A stretch of 64,000 bases of DNA from Excoecaria cochinchinensis (lineage: Eukaryota; Streptophyta; Magnoliopsida; Malpighiales; Euphorbiaceae). This document shows, in pieces, positions 22,817 through 35,836 of this stretch. Under the pieces are notes generated by a model, which saw only the letters and a program-made list of their open reading frames with translations, searched no databases and had not been told where the DNA came from. A program made the translations under genes and the position numbers. The stretch covers positions 12,190,001 through 12,254,000 of the forward strand of contig CANTUQ010000004.1 of assembly GCA_947683425.1 (NCBI GenBank), read 5' to 3'. How positions within the stretch are numbered: the first letter of the stretch is position 1; every line of letters begins with the position of its first letter.

Positions 22817-23394
22817 TATGTTTGAGTTCTGTCTCGAGACAATAGAGGTGTATGTTAGTCGGGTAATTTATAAAGTTGTTTGGCTTAGAAATTATAGTGT
22901 GGTAACTTAAGCGAGTATATGAATTGAATATTGAAGTTCGGGCTTGTTGATAAGCCATATGCATGTGTGAATGATGTGATTATGCAATTATTGTTTAATG
23001 TGACTAGGTGATGTTTTATAATATGATTGTAACACCCCCGCCGCCGCCCCCGTTGGAAGGGCGCCGGCGGGCGCGCTACCCGCCGCTCACTCACGACATA
23101 CAGAAATATATACAAGAACACATGCACTAAGCGGAAGCATTCAATAACAAAAATAAAGACAAAACATAAACTCTTAAAAATCAAAACGTACTTATATATA
23201 ATATCCAAAATATTACATCTTAAATCCTTTTTTTAAAAAAAAAGGAAAGAAAAAAATATATAGAAGTCACTTTACAAAAAGAGTAATAACTATAAAAAGA
23301 GTTACAGGAGGAGATAACAAAAATAACTCTACTCCTATGTGGCCGACCTGCAGATGTGCGACACGAGCGAGCTCCCAAAAAATCCTGTCACCTA

Positions 23395-23430
23395 CACGGG
23401 ACAAGAACCCGTGCTAAGCGATAATGCTTA
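23395..23430 (-). other. Hairpins SL7-SL8 of LTR F
   Basis: On the plus strand: ACACGGG ... CCCGTG (23395-23414) next to TAAGCGATAATGCTTA (23415-23430). I found no clear SL1-SL6 in this LTR, so it keeps only the last pair. Confidence 0.8.
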
Positions 23431-24100
23431 GTGGGGAGGAACAAACACAACAGAACACTATACAAGATAATAAGCATTAACGTACAGAATGCATGAAGCA
23501 AATACCATAATCAAGATCACGCAATGAGCAAAACACTTCACTAATCCCACTAACATACACAATTCACTGGGAATCAGAATACAGAGATATAATACCCAGA
23601 GTGAAATAATAGAAAGCACTAAACCATTACACTAGCCAGAATTACACAATACTTCAAACAATAGCCTGAATTCAATGGTGGAGGATACGGGAACATTACA
23701 CGGGAGACCGAAGCCTCAAAATAGTTTTTATACCCGAAGGTAGCGCGGGAGATCAGAGTCTCAAAACATTTTATCACTACACGGAAGATGACCATCTCGG
23801 AGGTCAACCGCTTCGCCGAAACGGGGCGGATACGGGCAGCTGCACTCACTAACCCTTCTTAAGTATACTTAATTATCCAATACCTTGACACTCCAGGCTC
23901 GACAACACATTCACTAACACGACAATACAAAATCAAAGCAAGGTTCGACACACGACTCTAACATTAAATAAATTCATAACTAAGACACTAATACCATGAG
24001 ATCACGGATCATAAGCACAATCATATTCCATGCAATAGAGAGAAACCGTGCAAAGTAGAACAAAAGGAACACATTCGGAAAATAGGGCAAGCAGGAAGGG

Positions 24101-24383
24101 CCTCTATTGCGATCGCGATAGTGTCGTGCTCGCGACAGAGCACGCGGCACCTCCTCGTGAGCTCGCGCCAGAAGGCTTGCTCGCGACGAAGTACGCTAGG
24201 CAGATTCGCACAATCGAGCTCTGTCGCGGTCGCGACAGAGACCAGTTTCTTTCCCCTCGCGTGCACGCGCGGCAGCATGCTCGCGCGGGGGACTCGGCTA
24301 CCGAGCTCTCTGTCGTGGTCATGACAGAGGACTCTCTAGCCACAAGGGACCAATCCGTATTCTATCGCGATCGCGACAGAACC
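24101..24383 (-). repeat. Palindrome island of LTR F (TCGCGA type)
   Basis: CTCTATTGCGATCGCGATAG, CTCTGTCGCGGTCGCGACAGAG, CTCTGTCGTGGTCATGACAGAG and CTATCGCGATCGCGACAGA units occur, with GCGCGGCAGCATGCTCGCGC between. Some units have lost CpGs symmetrically, and the palindrome survives. The long frames across this stretch are repeat products. Confidence 0.88.
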
Positions 24384-27300
24384 CAGAATTGCCCAAAATC
24401 TGCACTTTTCCTACTCTTTTCACACACAAACCTTCATACATGCAAACAACATATACAACCACTTACCTCAAGCCTCCTGCACATCATCGCATCATTCTCA
24501 AGCCACATAAACACATTTTACACAATAATCAAACATCAATTCATCATGGATTCACTCACAACCAAACTCAAAATTCAATAACATAACATGTTCATGTTCC
24601 AAAAACACATACTATCCTCACTATATCACTCACATTTCACTATAAATCACTACTTAATTTAAACATGCATTCATTTAACAAAACACTCAAGGTTATAAGT
24701 AACATGCAATCACAAAATAGAATTGATCCAAGGAGAAATTAAGAGAAAAACATAATCCACAAACACAGCTCCCAAACACTTGCATGCACTCAAACACACT
24801 CCCAAACCTGGAAAATGAAGCTTCAAACCGGGCTCTTCACAATCCCACCTTGTCTTTACCTTTGCTCTTCCTTCTCTCTTCCGATTCTTGCACAAACCAA
24901 ATCAAATCAATTACTCCAAAAACCCAAGAACAAAACCTTATAAAACCCAACTAAAACCGAAGAAGGAGAAGAAGAAAATAACCCCAAGAAAACCCAGCCA
25001 CTTACCTCTTACAATCCTTCAAGAACTTAGCTCAAAAACTCCAAGAAAACACAAGAGGGAAAGGTTGAGAGCAGAAAATGGTATCAAGAGGGAAAGAGAG
25101 GATGGGAAAGAAGAAGAAAAGAGAGAGAGAGAGCTAGCTTCCACGGGAAGCTAGGCAAAATTCTGCCCCTCCCTTCCCTCTCTCCTACTTTACCATTAAT
25201 ACTCACCTACCCTTGCCACTTGTCACAATCCTAGAGAATCAAACCATCCACTTTGACTTATCCACTCTTGGCACCATACACTAAACACACACAAGCTTCT
25301 CTTACACAAATATCTCCAATGCACCAAACTTCACTCACACCATAATATTTCTTATTACCCACTAATCATCCAAGGCACCATGCACACATAAACCACACAA
25401 TAAAATCCCTTAGTCCACTTATATCCTACTACTATACACTACAAGCACACCATAACATTTCCTTCACTTAACTTATTACTTAATTAATTAATTCCTTAAC
25501 AAATAATTTCTTATTATCCAAATTTTCTCTTACTTAATTACGAAAATACCCTTACTTCCCTTACTTACCACGCAGATTCCGATCAGGCCCTTTTTAGGTT
25601 GTTACAATGATAAAACGAATATTGAATGGATTAGTTCTTTAGCTTGCAAATCAAGTCATGGATAGGTAGGTATACCTATAAGGGTTATTGTTCGCAGTTG
25701 CTGGTGTTAATGCCCGTTTGGTATCTAGTGTTGATGCCATTTGGTATCTAATGATTCGAGATTTTCATATCTCTAGTGTTGATACTGTTTTTCCCCCGTA
25801 TCTAGTTATTGATACCCGAGTAGTATCCAGTGTTCCCATTATCCACTGCTATATTGATTCAGGTTATATTAGGATTGTTATTTCATTGATTAATTATAGT
25901 ATTATGTTAATATGTTATATTTGCCATGATATAGTAACATTTCAGGGATCACTGTATCATTTATATGCTAGTGATATTAATGAACTAAAGTATATATTAT
26001 TGAATTGTAACACCCTATACCCATAAGTAGCACGGATATCGGATGTTGTGATACTGCACTGGAGTACACTGAAAGCACTCAAAAAATTCAGTAGAATTTT
26101 TTTTTTGTTAATAACAATCACAAACACACATATACAAAACCTTAACAATACACTAACATATAAATCAAATACTTATACCCTACATCATTGTTTTCATCTA
26201 CTGCGATCGTATACATGCCATGCCAATCCATCTATCCTTACTGTCGAATACATCGCCCAATCGTCAGTACATCTTCGGCCACATCAAATTTACTTTAACC
26301 TGCGCGCAATAACACTTTACGCGTTGAGCATTAAAATACCTAGTGGTGGATACATATCTTAAATTTTCCATAATTAACTCTATATGCATGCATAAACAGT
26401 GTACTTTCTTAACTACACTATTAATTCTTTACTTTAGTCATTTATCACTATATCTTTTGTTCTTATTTCTGTAACTATACTTTATCATTACTTTATCATT
26501 TCTATTTCTAATGTCAGTATCTTTATTATGTGTACTAATAATCTTAACAATTTGTATCACTACGTTCGGTATGTCAATTAACAATCATTTACACTAACAA
26601 TCCTTGTTATTACTTTTTCTATATATTCAAAGTCTTTAGTCTCATTCTTTTTGCTTATCACTTATTTACAATCTATATTAGGGTACATCATTAATCACCT
26701 TATCACTCATTAGAACTGTCGTTAATGTTACTCTTTGTAGTACCAATTTAATATTTTAATTTTCTTTAAACCCTTAACTCTTTCTTTACTTTTTCTTTTA
26801 ATTATAGTAACTCTTTTACGTTATATGGTTACATTTATATTTCCCACTTTATTCAAAATCTTACATAGTTTATTTAATTTCATTAACTGCACTTCGAATT
26901 ATATCCATAAATTATTGACTCTAGAATACCATTTATTGACTTATTTGTACATTTATTATTTCTATCATAACTCTTTTATTTTATTTCTCTCGGTCAACGT
27001 TATTACTATAATTATCAACATTTTCACCAATCTTTACCTTACACTAACAATTCCATGCGCATTTACGATAATATAAATTTTTACATTAATATCATTCTTG
27101 TTATTTTTATTATTAATTCATTAACTACTTTCAACAACATTCAATTGTATGATTAACTTTACCGTGTCCATTTTTCTCTTTGATTTTATCACTGCCTTAC
27201 CAATTTCATTACTATTTGTTACTATTATCTTTCTAGTTATTATTCTTCAATAATAATCACTTAAATGTTGTTACTATATTTTATTTGATAAACTATACAA

Positions 27301-28464
27301 TTAATTTCATTGAGTCTTTTTAATACCATTTCATAGTCATGCATTATAATTTAAATTCACTAAAGTCTTTCTAATAATTTTACTATAAATAATTTACAGT
27401 TTAGTTCTCCACATTTGCCATAATTACGAATTTACCCATATGTTTCACTTTATTAATATTATCATTATTATTATTCTCATTATTAGTTTTATTAATTTCT
27501 ATTATCATTTCTTAATTACAAATATATAACCAATTCAGTGCTCTTACGATTTCACTTAGTAGTCCATCCCCTTCTCAATTTACATTTAAGTCCTAACATT
27601 AGCCTTATTATGGTCAATTACATTTAAGTCTCTCATTTTTCACTTATTTACGAGCATGCCACAATTTACCTTTTTGCCCTTCATTGCCACTTATTTACAA
27701 TTCCATCATTATCTTAAACTTTATTAAGTTGCACACACATTCACAATCACTATATATGTATAAATCAATTATAACTATTATACAGTTAATAATCATTTAT
27801 ACAATAATATTCTATAATCCTTGATTATTTATTCACTAATTATAACTTATGCGATTAATACCTATATTATTAGTTAATTACACTTTATTTTCTTAATTAG
27901 ACTTACTATTGTAAATTTATAATTAGGTCCTTAAACTTTTATCAATTTACAATTTTATCCTTAATTGTCTCGTATTTACAAAATTACCTCTTAATAATTT
28001 TATTCTCGTTTTTTTTTTATTACTTGACCTATAAATTACCATTTAATCCTTACACTGTCATCTTTAAACCAATTTACACTTTAATCCTTATATTTCCATT
28101 TTACCATTCAATTTCACTATAATTAAAATCATGGCACTAGTTATTCTTAATTTCACATTTAATTTATTATTAACATGCAAATTTACATTTTAGTCTTTCC
28201 AATAATATTTTCATGCAAATTATAGTCTAGACCCTAACTTATCATTGAATTTCATCATTAATCGTTTAATTACACTTTTTCTATTCAATAACACTTAATA
28301 TCTTAATTATATTTTTAATTACTATCTTACCCCTACACTTTTCATTTCCTTTAACTTAATCCTTAAATCGCTAATTTAATTCATTTATCCACTTTGATAC
28401 TTACATTAGTCAATAATTACACTTAAGTCCTTTAAATTGCCATTTCTTTATAAAGTTTCATTTA

Positions 28465-28665
28465 GGTCCTTAACAATTTCAACAATTCCAATTATGTCCC
28501 CATCTTTTTTAATAATCCCATATATGTCCCTACTTTTTCAATAATTCCATCTATGTCCCTTCTTTTTCAATAATTTCAATTATGTCCCTAACTTTTACAT
28601 TAATACCATTTATGTTTCTCATCTTTTTAATAATTACAACTATGTCCCTTATTTTCTCTTAATGA
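28465..28665 (-). repeat. Degenerate tandem repeat, about 30-32 bp unit, in G
   Basis: Roughly six copies of AATAATTCCATCTATGTCCCT followed by a T/C run, with substitutions and small gaps. Weaker copies of the same phrase extend to both sides. Confidence 0.75.
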
Positions 28666-29954
28666 CCAAAATACCCTTGTTTATATTCATTTTACTCCTC
28701 AATCATTATACAGCGTACAAAATTATATTTTAATCCCTATTTACCACTTTTACTCCAAATTACAGTTTAGTCCTTATTTTACTATTTCTTCACTTCATTA
28801 TCACTTCTATTACACTTTTCACCTAATCTACACTATTTTCCACTATTAAGTGCAAAATTACCGTTTTACCCCTAAACTTTCTATTTCTTTCAATTTAATC
28901 CCATTTTCACTCATTTTCTTATTTATCACTATTTTAATTAATTTTATTAGATAATTACTATTATGCCCCTAGTATATACCCGGTAGAAAATCTATTGACC
29001 GAATATGCGGGACGTGGACCCCACAGATCCACTACACTATAAAATGATCCCGATAGGATCATTTATCACTGCACTGTACTGCACTGTTCACTTTAATCAC
29101 TATACACTGCGACGAACCGTCATTGGCCTATCAATAGCGAGTCGCCATGACTCGTGCCGCGGTGTGAAATTCCTATGGCTAGCTAATTATATGCTGGACT
29201 AGATTTCACTACCAGATCACTACTAAGGGCAATAATTATCAAAATTTCACTTAAATCATATATCATAACAACATGTATCATTCGACCATATCATTATTTT
29301 CACTTAAAAATTTGCATACACACTCATTTATCACTATTTAATCATTTCATGCTATTATAAGCAATTAAAGATCAAAATACACATTAATAATCCTATCTAT
29401 CACATTCGGCCAAGGTATTAATTTTTACACTATAATTATATCTAATTCACTTAATAACTTTTTCATGTCATTTACATGTTATATTCATCATAAATATCAA
29501 TTACATGCCTTATTAACGAACATACCTCATTAATTCCTTTAATATTCCATTCGGCCAACACTACATTTGTAACACCCCCTACGCCCCCATTGGTAGGATG
29601 CCGGACAGTGCTACCGATGCTCACTCACATACATGCACACATAAACTAAGTGGAAGCATACATTCATACATAAAAACATACAAAAATACAGCAAAAATTA
29701 AAACTTTAAAGAAACATCATCTTCATGCATTAATATAATAAAATTCATTATGAGAATAGCCTGATCACAACTGGCAAACAAAATAATTACATTTCCAAAT
29801 ACTACCCTCCGATCTTACATATAAATACATATACAAATAGAGACAGAATTCAAAATATAGGAGCTGAAAATAAAAATATAACAAAACACTTGAAACTCCT
29901 ATGTGGCCGACCCTGCAGATGCGAGACTCAAGTGAAAACCAAAAACCTGCCACC

Positions 29955-29992
29955 AACACGGGAAAAGAACTCGTACTAAGCGACAATGCTCA
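29955..29992 (-). other. Terminal SL7-SL8 pair of LTR I, decayed
   Basis: ACACGGGAAAAGAACTCGT and TAAGCGACAATGCTCA on the plus strand; both stems carry mismatches. The flanks CTATGTGGCCGACC and GGGGAGGAACAAA match F at 23335-23450. Confidence 0.65.
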
Positions 29993-30664
29993 ATGGGGAG
30001 GAACAAAAACAAAAGGACACTGTATGACTATAATCATACACAATACATATAAATTGCACACATATACCAGGTTCACTAAAATGTCAGAATCAGAGGATGC
30101 AAAATGCGTAAACACTAAGATATCTAAACAAGCAGTTATAATATAGGAATATCGAAACACTAACCACAAACCGATACACAAGGTTAAAAAGGAACCATCA
30201 CATATTACGAAAATTCAACAAGTCATGCCAATATAGGTGCGTACACATACAGAAATACTTACTGAGGCAATCCGCGAGATATCATGCATAGCATACCAAA
30301 ATCATCATAGACACATCATAACATAATCACTAATTATCCAACATGCAGTTATGGTGCAAAATGCACATACATTAGTTGGAACTGATGCACAAAATCAATT
30401 GCATAGCACTCCCACATCCCAATACTAATACATATAATAGCATACAATAAAATGTAAACACATACCAACATGCCGAAATCACTACAATAACTGAGGCCCA
30501 AGAAACATATAACATGACACTACATTCATAACATTCGAGAGCTCAAGATCACAATCATAATCACATATCTCTAGTCATAATCGAACGAATTCACATTTCT
30601 ATCAGCATAACATTCACATTCTTATATTTATAACAACAAAACACCTATACAGATAAAGCATCAT

Positions 30665-31356
30665 GCTAAGCGATAAACGATTAGCGGGGGAAACATAACA
30701 AAAGAGTGGACGGCCATTCACAATGGTCGCCAAAGCAAACACATACGATATGACATATGCGGATATGAGCATACATAATATAAACATACTTGAGTCACAT
30801 GTGCATATACATTAAATTCGAATCACTATTATAGCATTCCAAAACTTATAATCACCTTCCGATACTAACTGACTATTGCATAACACATACGATATGGCAT
30901 GTGCGAATAATCACATCAGATATAATCATGTTTGCATAGTAAAGACATACATTCAGAAGCTCATATCCACATTCTATGTACAATAATAACTGATTTCTCA
31001 TACTTATCATTAGGCACATTCGAATATCATAATCTTGTAATCATTTCAAAGCAGAACATAATGAACAAAGCACCTGCTGACTCACAATAGTGGATAACGA
31101 GTGTACAGACAATACCTTACGGGTACGAATTGGCCAAAGAGGTACCTTACGAGTACGAATCGAAAACCATTTAATTTTATCACATTTAAAACCATTTTAC
31201 TGAGGGGGGATCTTAACAAGATCCAAACACATTAAAAAGGATCGCGAGGATCTGAACACATTAAAACGGGTTTGAGAGGAACCAAACGGGGGACCTGATC
31301 GCGGTTCAAACGTCCAAAGGTGCTGCAACTAAAGAGACTCTATTAGGCATGCCTAA
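30665..31356 (-). other. Hairpin array SL1-SL7 of LTR I
   Basis: On the plus strand from the left: GCTAA-GCGATAAACGA-TTAGC (30665-30685), SL6 arms GACGGCCATT and AATGGTCGCC (30709-30731), SL5 GGTACCTTACGAGTAC (31141), SL4 GGATCTTAACAAGATCC (31208-31224), degenerate SL3 and SL2 at 31269-31310, SL1 TTAGGCATGCCTAA (31343-31356). Confidence 0.75.
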
Positions 31357-31760
31357 CTATCCACTTAGACTGACTCTCGCAGGTCATGCGTAATACCGAT
31401 CACATTTAAGCATAACACATTATTCATAGCAAGACTCACAAATCTTAGACTTGCATAATAAATCAACCCGTTTCATAATATCCACCAAATTGCTCATATA
31501 TCATTCATTGGTTTATGAACGTATAGTTCATTACATTAATCATGCATAAGATCCAATTACACAATTTAAAACTCAGCAATATTTATATCCAAAACACAGC
31601 ATATAATTTATCATGGGTAACATGTTATTTGTCATGAAGAAGTCATGATATTACACATATAAAGAAAATAATATAGCATACAGCAGTGAAAAGCCAAGAA
31701 AAGACATTTAAAATCCATTTTAGAAAAATAGAGCATGAGAGAAAAACAGGGCATACTGGA

Positions 31761-32418
31761 GTCATTGTCGCGATAATGTCGCGCTCGCGACAACATCGGG
31801 GTTTTCATATCTTAACAAAAATGCAGGAAGCCTAGAAAATTCAAATCAAAACCATTTTCACCCAAATCAAACTTAAACTCCACTTACCTTAAAAATAGGC
31901 CTTCCAAACACCATAACCAACAAATACAACATATTCCATAATTAATTTCAAATAAATCATCAGGTCATAAATCAATATCTCAAAACCCACATATGAACAT
32001 CAACTCAAGGAAAGTTCCCAAACTCATGCATAACCCATTCCAATTCCAAACAAACATTGAATAATATAGCACAGTAAAATATACCGTTAAATAATAAGAG
32101 GAAACATAAATGACACTTAATACTATTTAAAAACATAAAATAGTAAAAACGGGACGAAAACGGAAAGAATCGAAAACATCAAAATCTGGGGGACAGTAGC
32201 GCTTTACACGGCGGTATGACCAATCCATACCGCCGTGTAAGGCACTTTACACGGGGGTATGGCCTAGTCCATACCGCCATGTAACATGCCCAACACGCTA
32301 GGCAGTAACATTTCACACGGCGGTATGACCAGTCCATACCGCCGTGTAAAATGCCAGAAAAGGCCTTGAAGAACACTCATGATCCACACGGTGGTAAGGC
32401 CCTCCATACCGCCGTGTG
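31761..32418 (-). repeat. Composite palindrome island of LTR I
   Basis: Four inverted pairs of the form TTTACACGGCGGTA ... TACCGCCGTGTAA lie at 32203-32240, 32246-32283, 32312-32350 and 32384-32418. A separate TCGCGA-type unit, ATTGTCGCGATAATGTCGCG, lies at about 31764-31795. Both types are present in one LTR. K has five pairs in homologous flanks, so pair number varies. Confidence 0.9.
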
Positions 32419-34873
32419 ACTCACCCAAATTCCAGATTTTTGCAGAAAATTAACCCAAGTTTTACCCCAAAACAAACACACTTCAAAATCACACAAACAT
32501 ACCATTAATAACCTAACTCGAAAATCACTTTTCCACCTTAAAAACTCACATACAACATGCAATAATCATGGTACATCATTCAATCAACTAGCCATTGAAC
32601 ATCCATAATCCAACAACTATCACATATGCAAAATTCACAAATTCACAATCTTAAATCCACAATATAAATTCTTAAGTTAACTAACTCAAACCTCATGTCA
32701 CACAAACCATTTTAAACTGCAAACCTCATACAATTTCTAGAAATTCATCAAACACAAGATCATCAAAACACAACATTTTCCCAAATTAATTCATGCATAT
32801 ACACATACCAAATCACTCAAAATTTCAGACATCAACACACACACACACTGACTTGATCCGAAAAGAGAAAGAAGGTAGAAGCAAACTCCCAAACTTCCAA
32901 ACCAAATCAAACCAGACATAACAAAAATAAAGCTCCCAAACCTCTTTGAAGCATAACCCAGCTGTCCTCTTCAAACTTCAATCTTTAATCTTCTCTTTAC
33001 CCTTGCTTTGCTCTTCTTATTACCCAGAACTTGCACAAACAAAACCCAAAAATTACTCATCCAAAACCTTAGCTCAATAACAAGCAAAACTAGAAGAAGG
33101 TGAAACCCAAAATGCAGGAAACCCTAACCCCAAACACTTACCTCTTCAAAGCTGACCCAAAGCATAACCAAAGCACCAACAATCACCAGCAACAAGAAAG
33201 ACAAGGAGGAAAGGCAGCAAAATGAAGAAGAAAAGAGGAATAGGGGACGGGAAGATAATAGAACAGGAATGCATAATTTTTCTGCATTCTCCCTCTTCCT
33301 TAACCCTTTTCTTTCTTCTTCATTCAATGCACACACCTACCAAGTCCACATGGCAAAATCCTATTGGTCCCAACAAATTATCTTGACTTATTCCCGTTGA
33401 TCCTTGGCAAAACCCACTTAGCTCCTACACAAATGCTACTTGGTCACTAAAACAAAATTCTTCCTTTACTAACTTTTAATCCCTTTCCAAATGGGTCCCT
33501 AATTGTTCCAATCCCATGCGTAACTACCGAATTACCCTCAAATTCTCGACTCACCATGCAAATTTCGACCAAGTCTATTTTGGGTTGTTACAACATTAAT
33601 TCACTATGTTTGTTTTTCATTCCTTTAATCACTCCATCATACCTTACACAAATTATACACATTACAAACATCATTTATATGCCATAAACAATTAAGAATT
33701 TTTAAGTATTCCTTGTGTTTCCATTCGGCCTAAGTTAAAATTTTCATACCATAATGTTTTAATTTATCTTAAGCACATTTATACACTTATTGAAGTCCAC
33801 TAATCATGTTTATCAAGTTAGATTCAATTATACATGCATATTTCACATACTTTATGCTTAAACATAACCTAAAATCATGCATCCTTAATGGAAAATGAAG
33901 GATATTGTATCCACTAACCTTATTTCCTTGTTCTCCACATCTTAAGCATGTCTTCCATGCCTTTACTCCTTGTAAAACCATCACCTCCTTAGATTTATTC
34001 ATGTGGCCGAATATACTATCCAAGGAAACCACCATCAATTTGCTTCCCTTTTGCAATATAATTACATAAATATCATCTATATCCTAAACTATCTATTGGA
34101 ACCTTTGAATTAAATTATAGAACCCTAGAGCACTTACATCAATTTTGACACATAACCTTAAACCCTTGATTTTTTCCCACTTTAATCTCCTCAAATGAAA
34201 AGTAGAGGCTACTACCATGTGATAGAGGGCTGAACTTTTCTTAGGAGGCTTGGATTTTGGGAAAGATTTGAAGAGAGGAGGAGAAAATTTGGTGAAGAGG
34301 AGAAGTATGCAATTTGGCCAAAGGGAATGGAAGAGGATCTGCTGGATTTCTGCTGATTTCTCTAGAAAAATCTGATATTTCAGCCTTTATATAGCCTCTC
34401 TTAATGGGCCAAGCCATGAGCCAATCAATTGGGCCAACCCAAAAGCCTATTTAGGTATTTTAAGCCCATTTAGCAATCCAAAAATAATTTCTCTTACTTC
34501 TCAAACTCAATTTCTCCCAAAATCAATTCTATAAGTCTTAAAATATATAATTTAGCCTCTACATAAAATTTCAACTCAATCGGAGACCATTTTTCGGTCT
34601 GATAATTTCTTACCGGTCCGATAACTCAATTTTCTGTCTCACCGTAAAATTTATTTTTCACTACTATATGATTCTCCATAATATTTCAAGAAAATCCATG
34701 CTTTAAAATAATTTTTTTGAAGTCCATAACTCCATTTAGAGTTCGGTCAAACCTTGGTCAAACTAGTCAAACTAAAGTCAACTGGTCCGATCGGTCCGGT
34801 TCACTGGTTGAACCGATCCAGTTCATTTTTCATCATTGACCTTAATTAATTTTACTCTTAATAACTCATTTAA

Positions 34874-35061
34874 CCTTTGTTCCATCTCATTCAGGGTCCT
34901 TATCCGGCCCAGTTCAATTGAACCGGTTCGATTCATCCATTTTTCAGTGTCACCATAAAATTACTTTTTCACTGCCAAACTGTTTTACACACTATTATGA
35001 GTCTAACTATACCTTCAGATAACTTTTCTATAGCTCCTTTGTTCCATCTCATTCAGGGTCC
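34874..35061. repeat. 26-bp direct repeat next to the G/K deletion junction
   Basis: CCTTTGTTCCATCTCATTCA plus GGGTCC occurs at 34874-34899 and at 35036-35061. The second copy ends exactly at the break between G and the truncated LTR of K. This points to a repair or template-switch event. Confidence 0.85.
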
Positions 35062-35793
35062 CAAACCTGTATTCTATAGCTCCAATTACTTGGTGCCACT
35101 ACCTCCTGCCTTCTCCTTGCCCTTAAGATTGTGAGGAGGCTCAACAAATGACCAAACCCACAAAATCAAACAACATAACCCTAGATTGAATCCTAAACAA
35201 GAAATAGGAAAAATGAAGAAGAAGAAGAAGAAGAAAATGCAGCAAATTACCAAATATAGTTCTTAAAATTACCAAGATCCACCACTAATCCAACCAAGAG
35301 GAGGGAGCCAAGGTGAGCAAGAGAAAAAAGGGAGAAGAGGAGAATGCAAAGAGAGGGGAAGAGAAGAACGGGAGAGCAGTAATTCAATTTCTGCTCTCTC
35401 TTCTCTCTCTTTCCTTACTAATACCCTCCACTATTCCCCTTTCCACATGGCTCCCCAAGATTGGTGGGTCTTAATAATTCACACCCTGCAAGCATGCTAT
35501 ACACCACATACAAGACTTTCCTTACCAAAGCACACACTATAACCATGTATGCACTCACACATTAGCACAACTCACTCACTCACTCACATCCTACAAACAT
35601 GTGAGCATGCACACACAAACCCAACTAAATGCACATACACCCTAATAAGCTATATGTACACACACTCTAGTAAAAATCCCAAAACATGCATTTTACCCAA
35701 AATGCCCTTATCACATGCCTTCACACATATAATGCACACATGCACAAATGGCAAACATGGCTCAAACTATTAGGGGGAAAACGGGGTGTTACA
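35058..35793 (-). repeat. 3' LTR of K, truncated
   Basis: It aligns with 41799-42531 of the other LTR; its outer end GGGTGTTACA at 35793 abuts the polypurine tract. The remaining 1.85 kb, including the palindrome island and hairpins, is deleted. Confidence 0.92.
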
Positions 35794-35806
35794 ACTCTCC
35801 CCTACT
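35794..35806 (-). other. Polypurine tract of K
   Basis: Element-sense AGTAGGGGAGAGT directly before TGTAACACCCC. It is preceded by GAATTTCGAGGACGAAATTC (35814-35833), the conserved phrase found just upstream of the tract in many Tekay-type elements. Confidence 0.8.
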
Positions 35807-35836
35807 AACAAGAATTTCGTCCTCGAAATTCTCACC

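Larger units (their letters stand above)
23028..25606 (-). mobile_element. Solo LTR F (chromovirus-type), nested in E
   Basis: On the plus strand it reads TGTAACACCCCC...GGTTGTTACA and is flanked by a perfect TSD ATGAT (23023-23027 and 25607-25611). The length is 2,579 bp. In its own orientation the order is LTR start (25606), donor-like GAGGTAAGTGG at 25005, palindrome island 24383-24101, SL7 and SL8 at 23430-23395, and 3' end. The extreme 3' end is unusually GC-rich (CGCCGCCGCCCCCGTTGG). No coding sequence was seen. Confidence 0.92.
21953..26005 (+). mobile_element. LTR E (chromovirus-type), 3' end missing, split by F
   Basis: E starts TATAATGACCC, one step from TGTAATGACCC, and is a sister of P (62491), which has TGTAACATCCC and the shared phrase CTTAATTGCATAAAATA / CCTAATTGCATAAAATA. 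E's own sequence is 21953-23027 and 25612-26005. It has TATA box TATATAAGG near 22217 and a weaker donor-like AAAGGTAAAG at 22371. Its palindrome island is at 22722-22816. The SL1 equivalent AGGTATACCT lies at about 25669-25678. The 3' end is not seen because G is inserted at 26006 and sequence beyond G is deleted. Confidence 0.65.
29568..33592 (-). mobile_element. Solo LTR I (chromovirus-type), nested in G, chimeric structure
   Basis: TGTAACACCCCC ... GGGTTGTTACA with a perfect TSD ACATT (29563-29567 and 33593-33597); 4,025 bp. In element orientation: donor-like GAGGTAAGTG at 33141, palindrome island of the ACACGGCGGTA type 32418-32203, a TCGCGA unit 31795-31761, SL1-SL5 31356-31141, SL6 30731-30709, an SL7-like hairpin at 30685-30665, and a second SL7/SL8 pair near 29992-29955. 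The last part resembles the 3' end of F, while the first SL6/SL7 resembles A and K. No coding sequence. Confidence 0.92.
26006..35057 (-). mobile_element. LTR G (minus), 5' end missing, split by I
   Basis: The left end TGTAACACCCTATACCC is preceded by TGAAT (26001-26005), the left half of a TSD whose partner is not found. G's own sequence is 26006-29567 and 33598-35057, at least 5 kb. The plus strand is rich in ACAATTTAAGTCCTTA-type phrases. In element orientation a good TATA box, GGCTATATAAAGGC, lies at about 34388-34400. The element breaks off at about 35057 against the Tekay LTR of K at a GTCCC microhomology, so its 5' start is deleted. No credible gene lies inside it. Confidence 0.65.

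Noticed and set aside
24021..24581. Frames up to 177 codons over the island of LTR F
   Set aside because: Same cause: palindromic CpG repeats. The frame ends in low-complexity LTR sequence.
33787..34056. 89-codon minus frame with a CXXC-like LRCGEQGN
   Set aside because: It lies inside LTR G in a region without other coding signs. A single CXXC is not enough.
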